64,000 nucleotides of DNA from Anaerobiospirillum sp. NML120448 (GTDB taxonomy: Bacteria; Pseudomonadota; Gammaproteobacteria; Enterobacterales; Succinivibrionaceae), in NCBI RefSeq assembly GCF_023050945.1, contig NZ_JALKIM010000011.1, positions 1 through 64,000 on the forward strand, in the 5' to 3' direction. Both the position numbers and the translations under genes were made by a program. The notes beneath the pieces are model-generated. The model was not told the origin of the DNA, made no database searches, and was given only the letters and a program-made list of their open reading frames with translations. This document shows, piece by piece, positions 56,598 to 64,000 of this stretch. The stretch's first letter is position 1. Every line of letters starts with the position of its first letter.

Positions 56598-57280
56598 ACC
56601 AGTTTTTGAAACTTATCCGTGTCGCATAAATGATAATTTACCGACACTTGGCCATTCATTAGCAAATCATTAAGCTGTTTTTTTAGATTTTGCAAAACAA
56701 GATTTTCCTCTTGAACAGATAAAATTTTCTTAAACATAGGATCAACCAAAGAGTGAAAATGTTCAATTTCACTAATATCAGGAATTTTAACTTCTAGTTC
56801 AGCAAATTGAGACTTGCTTAGATTAGGCATAACACTACCAGAAGATCCAGCTGACAATATATTCAGCGCTAGTGATTTCATAGTAAAGTATATAAAATAT
56901 GGGGAAATACCTTTCTTAGGTACGATTGAGTTAATTTGTTGATTCGTTTGGCTTGTTTTAGATACTAAACAAACAAGACCAGCAGTACCAATGCAACTTA
57001 CACAAACACTATTTTGTTGCAATGTTTTGTTATCCTGAGACTGCTTACCTAAAATAGACAAAGATCTTGCAGTTGATACTACATAAGTATTGTTATACAT
57101 ATCAGGTATTGTAATGAAAGGAATTTCTTCTCCATAAAATGCTTGATTTTTTGTGGATGGTGTTTTACCACAAATAATTTGCTCAGCAATATCAGATACT
57201 GTTCCTTTCTCGAAAGATTTTTGATTTATGACAGAATGTTTATTCTCTGTACATATAAATTCATAAATCTGGCGAGCCAT
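56585..57280 (-). CDS. Silent HsdS C-terminal half (target-recognition cassette C2)
   Basis: A 231-residue frame that holds only the second half of a type I specificity subunit: the conserved MARQIYEF start, one target-recognition domain (GTVSDIAEQIICGKTPST, IPFITIPDM, SGSVMPNLSKSQFAELEVKI), and the coiled stretch ending LMNGQVSVNYHL. It lacks the N-terminal recognition domain and any ribosome site at a proper distance (AGAGG is only two or three bases before the ATG). Its ends lie in two copies of the inversion site. It becomes part of a complete hsdS if joined at 57287-57300 to an N-terminal half. The last 13 residues (CDTDKFQKLVCTA) read into flanking SDR sequence. Confidence 0.8.
   Translation of the reverse strand: MARQIYEFICTENKHSVINQKSFEKGTVSDIAEQIICGKTPSTKNQAFYGEEIPFITIPDMYNNTYVVSTARSLSILGKQSQDNKTLQQNSVCVSCIGTAGLVCLVSKTSQTNQQINSIVPKKGISPYFIYFTMKSLALNILSAGSSGSVMPNLSKSQFAELEVKIPDISEIEHFHSLVDPMFKKILSVQEENLVLQNLKKQLNDLLMNGQVSVNYHLCDTDKFQKLVCTA
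56626..56640 (+). repeat. Inversion site R1 (3' end of cassette C2)
   Basis: ATAAATGATAATTTA on the plus strand. On the minus strand the same bases encode VNYHL at the end of the C2 cassette. Matches R4 over 16 bases plus a related flank. Confidence 0.8.
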
Positions 57281-57300
57281 GGCCTCTAAATTATCATTTA
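57269..57300 (-). repeat. Inversion site R2 (5' end of cassette C2)
   Basis: On the minus strand TAAATGATAATTTA is followed by GAGGCCATGGCTCGCCAG; all 32 bases are identical to R3 in the opposite orientation. Here the upstream flank is not hsdS coding sequence, so the cassette has no N-terminal half. Confidence 0.9.
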
Positions 57301-57359
57301 ATTGACAAAACTATATGCGCAATTCATAATTAAAATTTTGCTTCTTGCTAAGGATAATT

Positions 57360-58352
57360 ATGTTTAAGAACTTTTGCGATGATGTTGTTATGTCCATGCT
57401 TCCACATCTAAATAGCTTTCAACTCAATACGCTAAAAAGCACTCTAGAAATCTTATGTAGTAAGCATATGACTGAAGCTAATAAATTAGATGATAATAAT
57501 AGCGAAAATGAAGGAAAAATCGTTCTTTCTAAATTTATCCAAGCAAAGAAGCTTGAAGGATGTTCATCCAAAACACTAACCTATTACGAAAATACCATTA
57601 CTAAAATGCTTTCTACATTAGAAAAACCACCTAAACACATAGATACTTCCGATCTAAGACAGTATTTAAATGAGTACCAAGAAAAAAACAACGCTAGTAG
57701 AGTTTCAGTAGACAATATTCGACGAATACTATCAAGTTTCTTCTCATGGCTTGAAGACGAAGACTATATTATTAAAAGTCCTGTTAGAAGAATTCATAAA
57801 GTTAAATCAGCTAAAGTAGTAAAAGAAGTATTTTCTGACGAACAAGTTGAAATTTTAAAAGATAATTGCAACTCCTTACGAGATAAGGCGATTGTTGAGC
57901 TATTATGCTCATCAGGTATGCGTGTTGGAGAGCTAGTCAATCTAAATCGAAATGACATTAACCTTGTTGAGCGCGAATGCGTTGTTCTTGGCAAGGGTAA
58001 TAAGGAAAGAGTGGTTTATTTTGATGCTAGAGCCAAGCTTGCTATAGAAGGTTATTTGCAAACACGCACAGATGATAATCCAGCACTGTTTACTCATGCT
58101 CACAATAATGATCAAAGGTTACAGATAGGCGGCGTAGAAAAGATGCTTCGCCGTATGGGGGCGCTACTAAATATTAACAAAGTGCACCCACATAAGTTTC
58201 GCAGAACCTTAGCTACTAGCGCAATTGATAAAGGAATGCCTATTGAACAAGTTCAACACCTTTTAGGTCATCAAAAAATTGATACCACCTTGCATTATGC
58301 TATGGTTAAGCAACATAATGTTAAACACGCCCACAGAAAATTTATCTCCTAA
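57360..58352 (+). CDS. Tyrosine recombinase (XerC/D-like), probable hsdS invertase
   Basis: 330 residues from the ATG at 57360, which has AAGGA just upstream; a TTG five codons earlier lies before that site. The N-terminal SAM-like core-binding domain spans about 60-145, then the catalytic domain: Arg in SSGMRVGELVNL near 185, His-x2-Arg in HPHKFRRTLATSA near 276, LLGHQKIDTTLHY with His near 303 and the tyrosine nucleophile near 310. It lies between inversion sites R2 and R3, 21 bases before hsdS, so it probably moves hsdS parts within this locus. It is not a chromosomal XerC by context. Confidence 0.88.
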   Translation: MFKNFCDDVVMSMLPHLNSFQLNTLKSTLEILCSKHMTEANKLDDNNSENEGKIVLSKFIQAKKLEGCSSKTLTYYENTITKMLSTLEKPPKHIDTSDLRQYLNEYQEKNNASRVSVDNIRRILSSFFSWLEDEDYIIKSPVRRIHKVKSAKVVKEVFSDEQVEILKDNCNSLRDKAIVELLCSSGMRVGELVNLNRNDINLVERECVVLGKGNKERVVYFDARAKLAIEGYLQTRTDDNPALFTHAHNNDQRLQIGGVEKMLRRMGALLNINKVHPHKFRRTLATSAIDKGMPIEQVQHLLGHQKIDTTLHYAMVKQHNVKHAHRKFIS

Positions 58353-58373
58353 TTAATTTACAAAGGATATATT

Positions 58374-59663
58374 ATGCTTAAAGAGTTTAAATTATCAGAG
58401 CTTGGCAAAATTGTTGGTGGAGCAACTCCATCAACTAAAATACCTGAATTTTTTAAGGGAGACATCCCTTGGATTACCCCTAAAGATCTAGCCGACTTTC
58501 CTAAGAGATACATATCTTCTGGTGAGCGCAGCATATCTAAAGAAGCTTTAAATTCATGTTCAGCACAAATGTTACCTAAAAATAGCATTTTGTTTTCATC
58601 ACGTGCACCTATTGGCTATATTGCTATAGCGCAAAATGACTTATGCACTAACCAAGGGTTTAAAAGTATTGTTCCTAATACTAATATAGTTGATCCATTA
58701 TTTCTATTTTACCTTCTTAAAAGTTCTGTAAATAATATTGTTAAACAAGCTTCTGGAACTACTTTTAAAGAAATTTCTGGAAAAACATTAGGTCAAATCA
58801 AAGTGCTAATGCCAGAATCCATAACAGAGCAACAACAAATTGCTAGTTTATTAGGAACAATTGATGACGCTATTGAGCTAAACCAGGCTATAAATGATAA
58901 TTTAGAGGCCATGGCTCGCCAGTTATATGAGTATTGGTTTGTTCAGTTTGAGTTCCCTGATGAGAACGGTCGTCCCTACAAGTCAAGTGGCGGTAAAATG
59001 GTTTGGAGTGATGAACTAAATCAATATATTCCATATGGTTGGAAAGCATCTCAAATAAAGGACTTTATAGCCAGTAATGTTGGTGGTACATGGGGCAATG
59101 ATATATGTGAATATGGAGATGTAAAAGTTTCTTGTATAAGAGGAGCTGATATTGATTCCTTTAAAAGCTTTCCTACCAGATTTATCAAGGAAAAACAATT
59201 AAAGCTTCTACTAAAACCAATGGATCTAGTGGTTGAGGTTTCCGGAGGTAGTCCAACCCAATCTACAGGTAGAATCGCTATAATTACCAATGAACTATTG
59301 AATAGCTATGATGACTCTGTAATTTGCTCTAATTTCTGCCGTGCTTTAACTCTAAAAGATAATGGATATAGTTCGTATTTTTACTATTTATGGAAGCTAT
59401 TCTATGATCAAGGTGTGATGTTTAATTTTGAAGGAAAGACAACTGGAATTAAGAACCTTCAAACTGATGTGTTATTTCAGACAAATGTAGTTAAACCAAA
59501 CAAGGACGTTGCTTCTAAGTTTAACCAAATTATTATTAATATTAAGTCATTACAATGTAATAATATTAATGATAATGAGTTTTACATTAATTTACGTAAT
59601 AGTCTTAATAAGGAATTAATGACTGGTCAAGTTACTGTAAATTATCATTTATCTGACGATTAA
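58374..59663 (+). CDS. hsdS: Type I restriction specificity subunit HsdS (N2-C1, full length)
   Basis: 429-residue S subunit that sets the target sequence of the methylase/nuclease. Two recognition domains: the first at about 5-165 (KLSELGKIVGGATPSTK, IPWITPKDL, ASGTTFKEISGKTLGQIKV), the second at about 215-395. The central conserved AINDNLEAMARQLYEYWF joins them and the protein ends MTGQVTVNYHLSDD. AAAGGA precedes the ATG, 21 bases after the recombinase gene, so the two are likely co-transcribed. It runs opposite to hsdM/hsdR and overlaps the half-hsdS at 59632 by 32 bases. Inversion at R3/R4 would hand its second domain to that half-gene. Confidence 0.92.
   Translation: MLKEFKLSELGKIVGGATPSTKIPEFFKGDIPWITPKDLADFPKRYISSGERSISKEALNSCSAQMLPKNSILFSSRAPIGYIAIAQNDLCTNQGFKSIVPNTNIVDPLFLFYLLKSSVNNIVKQASGTTFKEISGKTLGQIKVLMPESITEQQQIASLLGTIDDAIELNQAINDNLEAMARQLYEYWFVQFEFPDENGRPYKSSGGKMVWSDELNQYIPYGWKASQIKDFIASNVGGTWGNDICEYGDVKVSCIRGADIDSFKSFPTRFIKEKQLKLLLKPMDLVVEVSGGSPTQSTGRIAIITNELLNSYDDSVICSNFCRALTLKDNGYSSYFYYLWKLFYDQGVMFNFEGKTTGIKNLQTDVLFQTNVVKPNKDVASKFNQIIINIKSLQCNNINDNEFYINLRNSLNKELMTGQVTVNYHLSDD
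58891..58922 (+). repeat. Inversion site R3 (middle of full-length hsdS)
   Basis: TAAATGATAATTTA then GAGGCCATGGCTCGCCAG, identical over 32 bases to R2 but in the opposite orientation. It encodes INDNLEAMARQ at the join of the two hsdS halves. Confidence 0.9.
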
Positions 59664-60210
59664 GACATATTTGTTTGTCAATATCAGATAATAAGCATCC
59701 CATCATTTTTTGCTCTTGCAATGATGGAGCAAAAATTGGCATATTTTCTATAGTACTTTTAGACAAAGATGCTCTTTGTCCACTACCTGTTGCGTTATTG
59801 GCAAAGTACTTTCTAGCAATGTTTGAATTTAGATATGCTACTAAATACTTGCTATCAATTAGCTCACTATTACATCTAATTAATGCACAGTGATAACCTA
59901 ACAATACCTTATCATCAAAATCATTGGCAATATAACAAGGGATGCCAATATCATCCCTTGTTTCACTATCCTTAGTTATAGCAATATCGCCTTTTTTTAA
60001 GGTAAATTTTTCAATCTCTGTAGAGTTAGCAGAAGCATCCATAAACATTTCATAGTTATGTGTAGTTATTGCGTAATTATTGTAGACATCTACATAATTA
60101 CAAAGCTTTACTGCTGCTTCTGCAGAATTGGTTTTCTTATCTACGTTACTTAAACTTACAGAAGCAACATCGCTAAGAACAAATTGTTTAAAGTTCATAA
60201 AATCATCCAT
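59632..60210 (-). CDS. HsdS N-terminal half (N1) directly behind hsdM
   Basis: 192 residues with a single recognition domain: FVLSDVASVSLSNVDKKTNS at the start, LKKGDIAITKDSE, LLGYHCALIR, and the closing GSGQRASLSKSTIENMPIFA, then the central helix CLLSDIDKQICLNRQINDNL. The frame stops right after the inversion site (NLQ, stop). It lacks the second domain. Since it follows hsdM (gap 132 bases), this is the position from which an active hsdS should be read. It will be either inactive, or work as a half-S homodimer, until inversion adds a C-terminal cassette. The start could also be the ATG at 60198. Confidence 0.85.
   Translation of the reverse strand: MDDFMNFKQFVLSDVASVSLSNVDKKTNSAEAAVKLCNYVDVYNNYAITTHNYEMFMDASANSTEIEKFTLKKGDIAITKDSETRDDIGIPCYIANDFDDKVLLGYHCALIRCNSELIDSKYLVAYLNSNIARKYFANNATGSGQRASLSKSTIENMPIFAPSLQEQKMMGCLLSDIDKQICLNRQINDNLQ
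59638..59652 (-). repeat. Inversion site R4 (shared 3' ends of the convergent hsdS genes)
   Basis: On the minus strand ATAAATGATAATTTA encodes INDNL of the half-gene N1. On the plus strand its complement TAAATTATCATTTAT encodes the C-terminal NYHL of the full-length hsdS. Confidence 0.85.
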
Positions 60211-60342
60211 TCAAGCTTATGTTGGCTAGATTTATATGGAAAAGACTAAACTTATGCCTTACATATCTAGCCAAGTAATACATTATTATCAATTAAACAA
60301 ATTGATATAAAGAAAGCAATTTACAATTTACTAAGTAAAATG

Positions 60343-61983
60343 TTATTTCAATCGCAATGAGTCTAACTGAGCCATGATTTCTTGCTGAAGCTTTTGACTT
60401 TGCTCAAACTGCTCTGCAAGTTTGGTTTTAAAAGCAGACATGCGAGCCTCAAACTCCTCTTGAGAGATGTCCTCGTGCTCAATCTTAATATCAAAGTACT
60501 GACCAGCTGATAAGCTATTGTTCTTAGCAGCAATCTCTTCATAAGACACTACAGCAGAAAATTCATCAACCTTTTCTTTTGCATGGAAAGTTTTGACAAT
60601 CTTTTCAATATCGTCAGCATTAAGACGACGCTTCTTTAAACCATTTGGATCCTTGTATTCCTCACCCAAATTGCTTGCATCAATTAAAACAACCTTATCG
60701 TTTTGAGCTGACTTATCGAGGAATAAAACAGATACATTAGTACCAGTATTGGCAAATACGTTACTTGGCATTGATACACAGCCATAAACAATCTTGTCCT
60801 CAACCAAGCGTTTTAAAATTTTGCCTTCAATATTACTCTTAGCAGTAATAAATCCTGTAGGAACAACAATTGCAGCTTTACCATTAGGCTTCATGGAGTT
60901 AATAACATGTTGTAGAAAACAAGTATAGATAGCCATACTTTCTTTCTTTTTATTTGGTACCTTAGGAACTCCTGCCCAGAACCTTGTACCATTGCTAGCG
61001 CTAGCAATGGATTCTCTAGTATCACTAAAATCCATTTTAAAAGGAGGATTGCTGACAACAAAATCAAACTGACGATTGTTCTTACCATCATCGCTCATAT
61101 GATAAGGCTCGGTCAAAGTATCGCCTTGAATAATGTTATCTAAGGAACTAATTAATCCATTTAACATCAAGTTGAGCTTTAACATCTTGTTAGAGCGCTG
61201 AGAAATATCTTGTGAGTAGATAGTACAGCGTTCCTCACCAATACGATGAGCAAGAGCCATAAGCAAAGTGCCAGTACCAGCAGATGGATCATAGCATTCA
61301 ACACTTGTTAGCTTATTCTCATCTTCTACTAACAAGTTAGCCATAATAGAAGCAATAGCATGAGGAGTATAGTATTCTGCATACTTACCTCCGCCAGCTG
61401 TATTGTAATCTTGTATTAGATACTCAAATATAGAGGCAAAAAAGTCATAGTTTGCAGCAAAAGCACTTTCAAAAGAAAAGTTTGCAAGCTTATCAACTAA
61501 TGCTTTAGCAAAGCTATCTCTAGCAGTTTTATCAATAACATGCTCAGTAATAGGTTCAAACAGCTCAACTCTTGTATTTTTAGTGGTTTTAGTAGAAAAA
61601 GTATCAGAGTTGATCTCTGCTATCTCGAGCATAGTCTTATCCAGCAACTCATGAAAATTTTCAATATTCTCTTGTGAGCGCAAATAAGACAACAAGTGCT
61701 CTGGCTTTAATTTTGGAACTTTAGCGCCCAGCAAATTAAGTAATAGCCCTTGCTCGTTTGGCTCTAGATTTTTGTACCCCTCCTCCCAAGTAGGAGCTTT
61801 AGTTATCTTTGGGCCAAAAAACTTATTCTGTTTGATCTCATAACCAAACTTGTCATTAATAAACTTGTACAAGAAAATTTGTATAATAATCTTATACTCA
61901 TTACCATCATTACCTAAACCATATTTCTGGCAAGTTGCTTTAAGATCATCAATTAATTCAATGGTTTTCTCTTTAATATCCAT
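60343..61983 (-). CDS. hsdM: Type I modification subunit HsdM (N6-adenine methyltransferase)
   Basis: 546 residues. Methylates adenine in the target set by HsdS, and forms the core of the restriction complex. The N-terminal HsdM_N helix bundle spans about 1-150, then the methylase domain with SAM-binding CYDPSAGTGTLLMAL near 230 and catalytic FDFVVSNPPFKMDFSD near 312 (NPPF), and a C-terminal coiled stretch that contacts HsdS. AAEYYTPH-like KYAEYYTPHAIA is the usual segment before the SAM motif. It follows hsdR (gap 116 bases), and precedes the N1 half-hsdS. All three share the minus strand. Confidence 0.95.
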   Translation of the reverse strand: MDIKEKTIELIDDLKATCQKYGLGNDGNEYKIIIQIFLYKFINDKFGYEIKQNKFFGPKITKAPTWEEGYKNLEPNEQGLLLNLLGAKVPKLKPEHLLSYLRSQENIENFHELLDKTMLEIAEINSDTFSTKTTKNTRVELFEPITEHVIDKTARDSFAKALVDKLANFSFESAFAANYDFFASIFEYLIQDYNTAGGGKYAEYYTPHAIASIMANLLVEDENKLTSVECYDPSAGTGTLLMALAHRIGEERCTIYSQDISQRSNKMLKLNLMLNGLISSLDNIIQGDTLTEPYHMSDDGKNNRQFDFVVSNPPFKMDFSDTRESIASASNGTRFWAGVPKVPNKKKESMAIYTCFLQHVINSMKPNGKAAIVVPTGFITAKSNIEGKILKRLVEDKIVYGCVSMPSNVFANTGTNVSVLFLDKSAQNDKVVLIDASNLGEEYKDPNGLKKRRLNADDIEKIVKTFHAKEKVDEFSAVVSYEEIAAKNNSLSAGQYFDIKIEHEDISQEEFEARMSAFKTKLAEQFEQSQKLQQEIMAQLDSLRLK

Positions 61984-62099
61984 ATTTTAAAATCCAATTG
62001 AGAAACTATGAAATAAAATATTAAATTTTATCTTAAACAAGAAACCTATCAACACTTAACTATAATCCAGTATTAGTGTCCACTGGATGGAGTCTTGTC

Positions 62100-64000
62100 T
62101 CAAGATGAATAAAAAGCAGAATGCTGGTTTAAATACTCATCAACAACAAATCCACTTAAAACCTTTCTATTATAACTAATGCTTGTAAAGTCTGAAGATA
62201 GTTCCATTAAGCGTTGAGCAACAAATCTAGAGACTTCATCACTAAAATACCCGTCATTATTAACAGATTGCTTTTTTTGAGACAGTAGTTCATCAATGTC
62301 AGTTTTGACATTATTGATAAAAGTGAAAATATCTTCTTTACTACCAGAAAGAATCTTAGGCTGATTTGATTCTTCTCTGTTATTATTTAAAGAAAGAATT
62401 TTATTATAAAGACGAAGATATTTAACATCATCCTTAACCTTTCTTAGAACTTGCTGCTCTTTTGTATAAACGGCATTTAACCTCTTAGACAAATCGTCTA
62501 ACTCGTAACAAGTTTGTCTATACTCTTCTACAGAGCTGATAACAAAACCATTATCCTTAAAACGCTTATGAAAAGCTTCTTTTAGTGAAATAAACTCAGG
62601 ATTATCTTGATCTTTTATAGCACTAAAATCAAGAACAAGCTTTTTACGTTGCTCTTTAAGCTTAGAGCCTCCATCAATCATAGTAAGCTCTTCCTGTGAT
62701 AGCTTTGTAAAAGTAAAATCAATGAACTTTAACGCCTGTTTAATAGCTGATAAGGTAAGCTCATCAGCCTGAAAAATATCTTTTTGGTTCATTAAATCAA
62801 TACGAGATTGAACCTCTTTTAACATTATATTAAGGTTAGAAAAGGTCAACTTTGCAAACTGCTCTTTTAGCTCATCATCGCCAAAGGTACGAACAATATT
62901 AGCAAAATCTCTTGCTTGGACTAGATTTGCCCTTAACTGAATCAACATATCTTTGTCATCAATTTGACTAATTTCCTGTGAAAAGAGTTCCATATTGTCA
63001 ACTGAATAATCAAACACACAGTTGCGGATTTTTTTCATCCCATCAACTATTTCTTGATTATTAACAAGAAAGTTATTGCCCAGACCAGAACCTTCTTCTC
63101 CATCAAGAATAAGCTCTGAAGAGTTAAACTTCTCTAATTCCCTTAAATAAGCCTCATTGGTCTTTTCAAAATTTGACTTAATATCAGCAAAATCAACAAT
63201 ATAGCCGTACTTATGCTCTTTGTAAGGACGATTAACACGAGTTAATGCTTGTAATAGTGTATGGTCTTTTAGCGAACGACCTAAATATAGTCTTTTTAAA
63301 CGAGGAGCATCAAAACCAGTAAGCAACATATTAAAGACAATCAAAATATCAACAGTCATGTTATATTTGAAGTTTGCAACTATTGATTTTTGCTCATCTT
63401 TATCAGCACTATCATAAAGAACTAATTCAGCTTTAATAGCATCATTTAAGTTAGTTTTATTTTCCCTGTTTTTAAAGGACTGATATACAGCACGAGCTTG
63501 ATCAGAACTGGCACAAACAATCATACCGCCGATAGTATTATCATTTTGCAACTCTCTGAAATCACGGAAATCTTGCTCAATGTAATCACACAATGATTTA
63601 ACATATTTAGGATGAGTGAATATTTGCTCACTTCTAACGTCTTTCTTTTGAACTTGTTCTTTAGATAGGCTTTCATATACAGAATTTAGCTGCTCTTTAT
63701 ACTCTGTTTGAATGTCTTCTCTAATAAGTTTCAGAGTATAACCATCAGCTAAAGAGCTATTGTAATAATAAGTATGGAAGTAGGTGCTAAATACCTTAGA
63801 AGAAGCACACTCCTCCTTAAGTAAAGGTGTACCTGTTAAAGCTATTTTGATAGCTGCCTCATCAGCAGCAAATAGATTAGCTAGAAAGGATCCACTAGGC
63901 TTATATCCACGATGAGCCTCATCAAGAATAAAGATTCTTTGTATGTGGCTGTCATATTCAGGCATTTCCACCGCCTCAGTATCTTCCTTGAAGCGTTGGA
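62100..64000 (-). CDS. hsdR: Type I restriction subunit HsdR, C-terminal part (gene continues past the window)
   Basis: About 630 residues are visible; the frame is open at the right edge, so the nuclease and first helicase motifs lie beyond 64000. Visible are the DEAH box in IFILDEAHRGYKPSG, the ALTGTPLLKEE motif, the motif V-VI block with ILIVFNMLLTGFDAPRLKRLY and ALTRVNRPYKEH, and a long helical C-terminal region. This is the translocating ATPase half of a type I endonuclease. The gene leads an hsdR-hsdM-hsdS order on the minus strand. It ends at 62100, and the next gene starts 116 bases later. Confidence 0.95.
   Translation of the reverse strand, partial: QRFKEDTEAVEMPEYDSHIQRIFILDEAHRGYKPSGSFLANLFAADEAAIKIALTGTPLLKEECASSKVFSTYFHTYYYNSSLADGYTLKLIREDIQTEYKEQLNSVYESLSKEQVQKKDVRSEQIFTHPKYVKSLCDYIEQDFRDFRELQNDNTIGGMIVCASSDQARAVYQSFKNRENKTNLNDAIKAELVLYDSADKDEQKSIVANFKYNMTVDILIVFNMLLTGFDAPRLKRLYLGRSLKDHTLLQALTRVNRPYKEHKYGYIVDFADIKSNFEKTNEAYLRELEKFNSSELILDGEEGSGLGNNFLVNNQEIVDGMKKIRNCVFDYSVDNMELFSQEISQIDDKDMLIQLRANLVQARDFANIVRTFGDDELKEQFAKLTFSNLNIMLKEVQSRIDLMNQKDIFQADELTLSAIKQALKFIDFTFTKLSQEELTMIDGGSKLKEQRKKLVLDFSAIKDQDNPEFISLKEAFHKRFKDNGFVISSVEEYRQTCYELDDLSKRLNAVYTKEQQVLRKVKDDVKYLRLYNKILSLNNNREESNQPKILSGSKEDIFTFINNVKTDIDELLSQKKQSVNNDGYFSDEVSRFVAQRLMELSSDFTSISYNRKVLSGFVVDEYLNQHSAFYSS

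Noticed and set aside
57360-58352. Recombinase as chromosomal XerC or as a phage integrase
   Set aside because: Its place between inverted hsdS sites, with no attachment site or tRNA nearby, points to local hsdS inversion.

Overview
The window reads as chromosomal DNA of an AT-rich, sugar-fermenting gammaproteobacterium. The evidence is a pbpC plus alpha-2-macroglobulin pair, an MdaB-type quinone reductase, a YicI-type alpha-xylosidase with a GPH symporter, and a complete thiamine operon. The style (intracellular xyloside hydrolases, AT-rich genes with GC-rich palindromic spacers) would suit a gut anaerobe such as a Succinivibrionaceae member. That placement is inference; no rRNA or marker gene is present. 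I found no tRNA, rRNA, CRISPR array or intact insertion sequence.

Layout. 0.2-3 kb: a GH13 alpha-glucosidase and a DUF1963 protein. 3.8-11.8 kb (minus): a thiamine operon, thiC, a thiD-thiE fusion, thiF, thiS, thiG, thiH, behind a TPP riboswitch whose P1 stem and conserved boxes can be read directly. 12.2-21.6 kb (minus): penicillin-binding protein 1C and a secreted alpha-2-macroglobulin-like protein. 21.6-25.1 kb: a long gene-free stretch with orphan hairpins and three tandem copies of a ~146-bp unit ending at a strong terminator. 25-31.3 kb: two family 3 solute-binding proteins (the second has lost its signal-peptide start) and two paralogous methyltransferases. 31.8-35.3 kb: a Gabija anti-phage pair (gajA, gajB). 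35.8-56.1 kb: xyloside and xylo-oligosaccharide use (GH31 yicI, GH43 xynB, GPH symporter, second GH31, GH120) with shared operator palindromes. A cytidylate-kinase-like gene, mdaB and a decayed phage-like segment (46.8-50.7 kb) lie between these genes. 56.2-64 kb: a type I restriction-modification island with its own tyrosine recombinase, lying against a truncated SDR gene.

How the parts work together. Xylosides would enter by the GPH symporter and be split in the cytoplasm by GH43, GH120 and the GH31 enzymes. Palindromes of the form TGTGnnCGnGCACA precede yicI, the symporter and the second GH31. Defence is carried by Gabija and by the type I system, which is built to switch specificity. Four copies of a 14-bp site, TAAATGATAATTTA, lie in alternating orientation at the half-gene borders of hsdS. 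Single inversions would join either N-terminal half to a C-terminal half. In the state sequenced here hsdM is followed only by an N-terminal half-hsdS, while the full-length hsdS lies convergently behind the recombinase.

Best candidates for something new are the phage-derived HExxH metallopeptidase with its tightly linked small partner gene and a shortened copy of the same N-terminal module nearby (48.1-50.5 kb), the recombination site that codes in both strands of hsdS, the tandem 146-bp units, and a compact sRNA candidate at 47.2 kb with consensus promoter and terminator.
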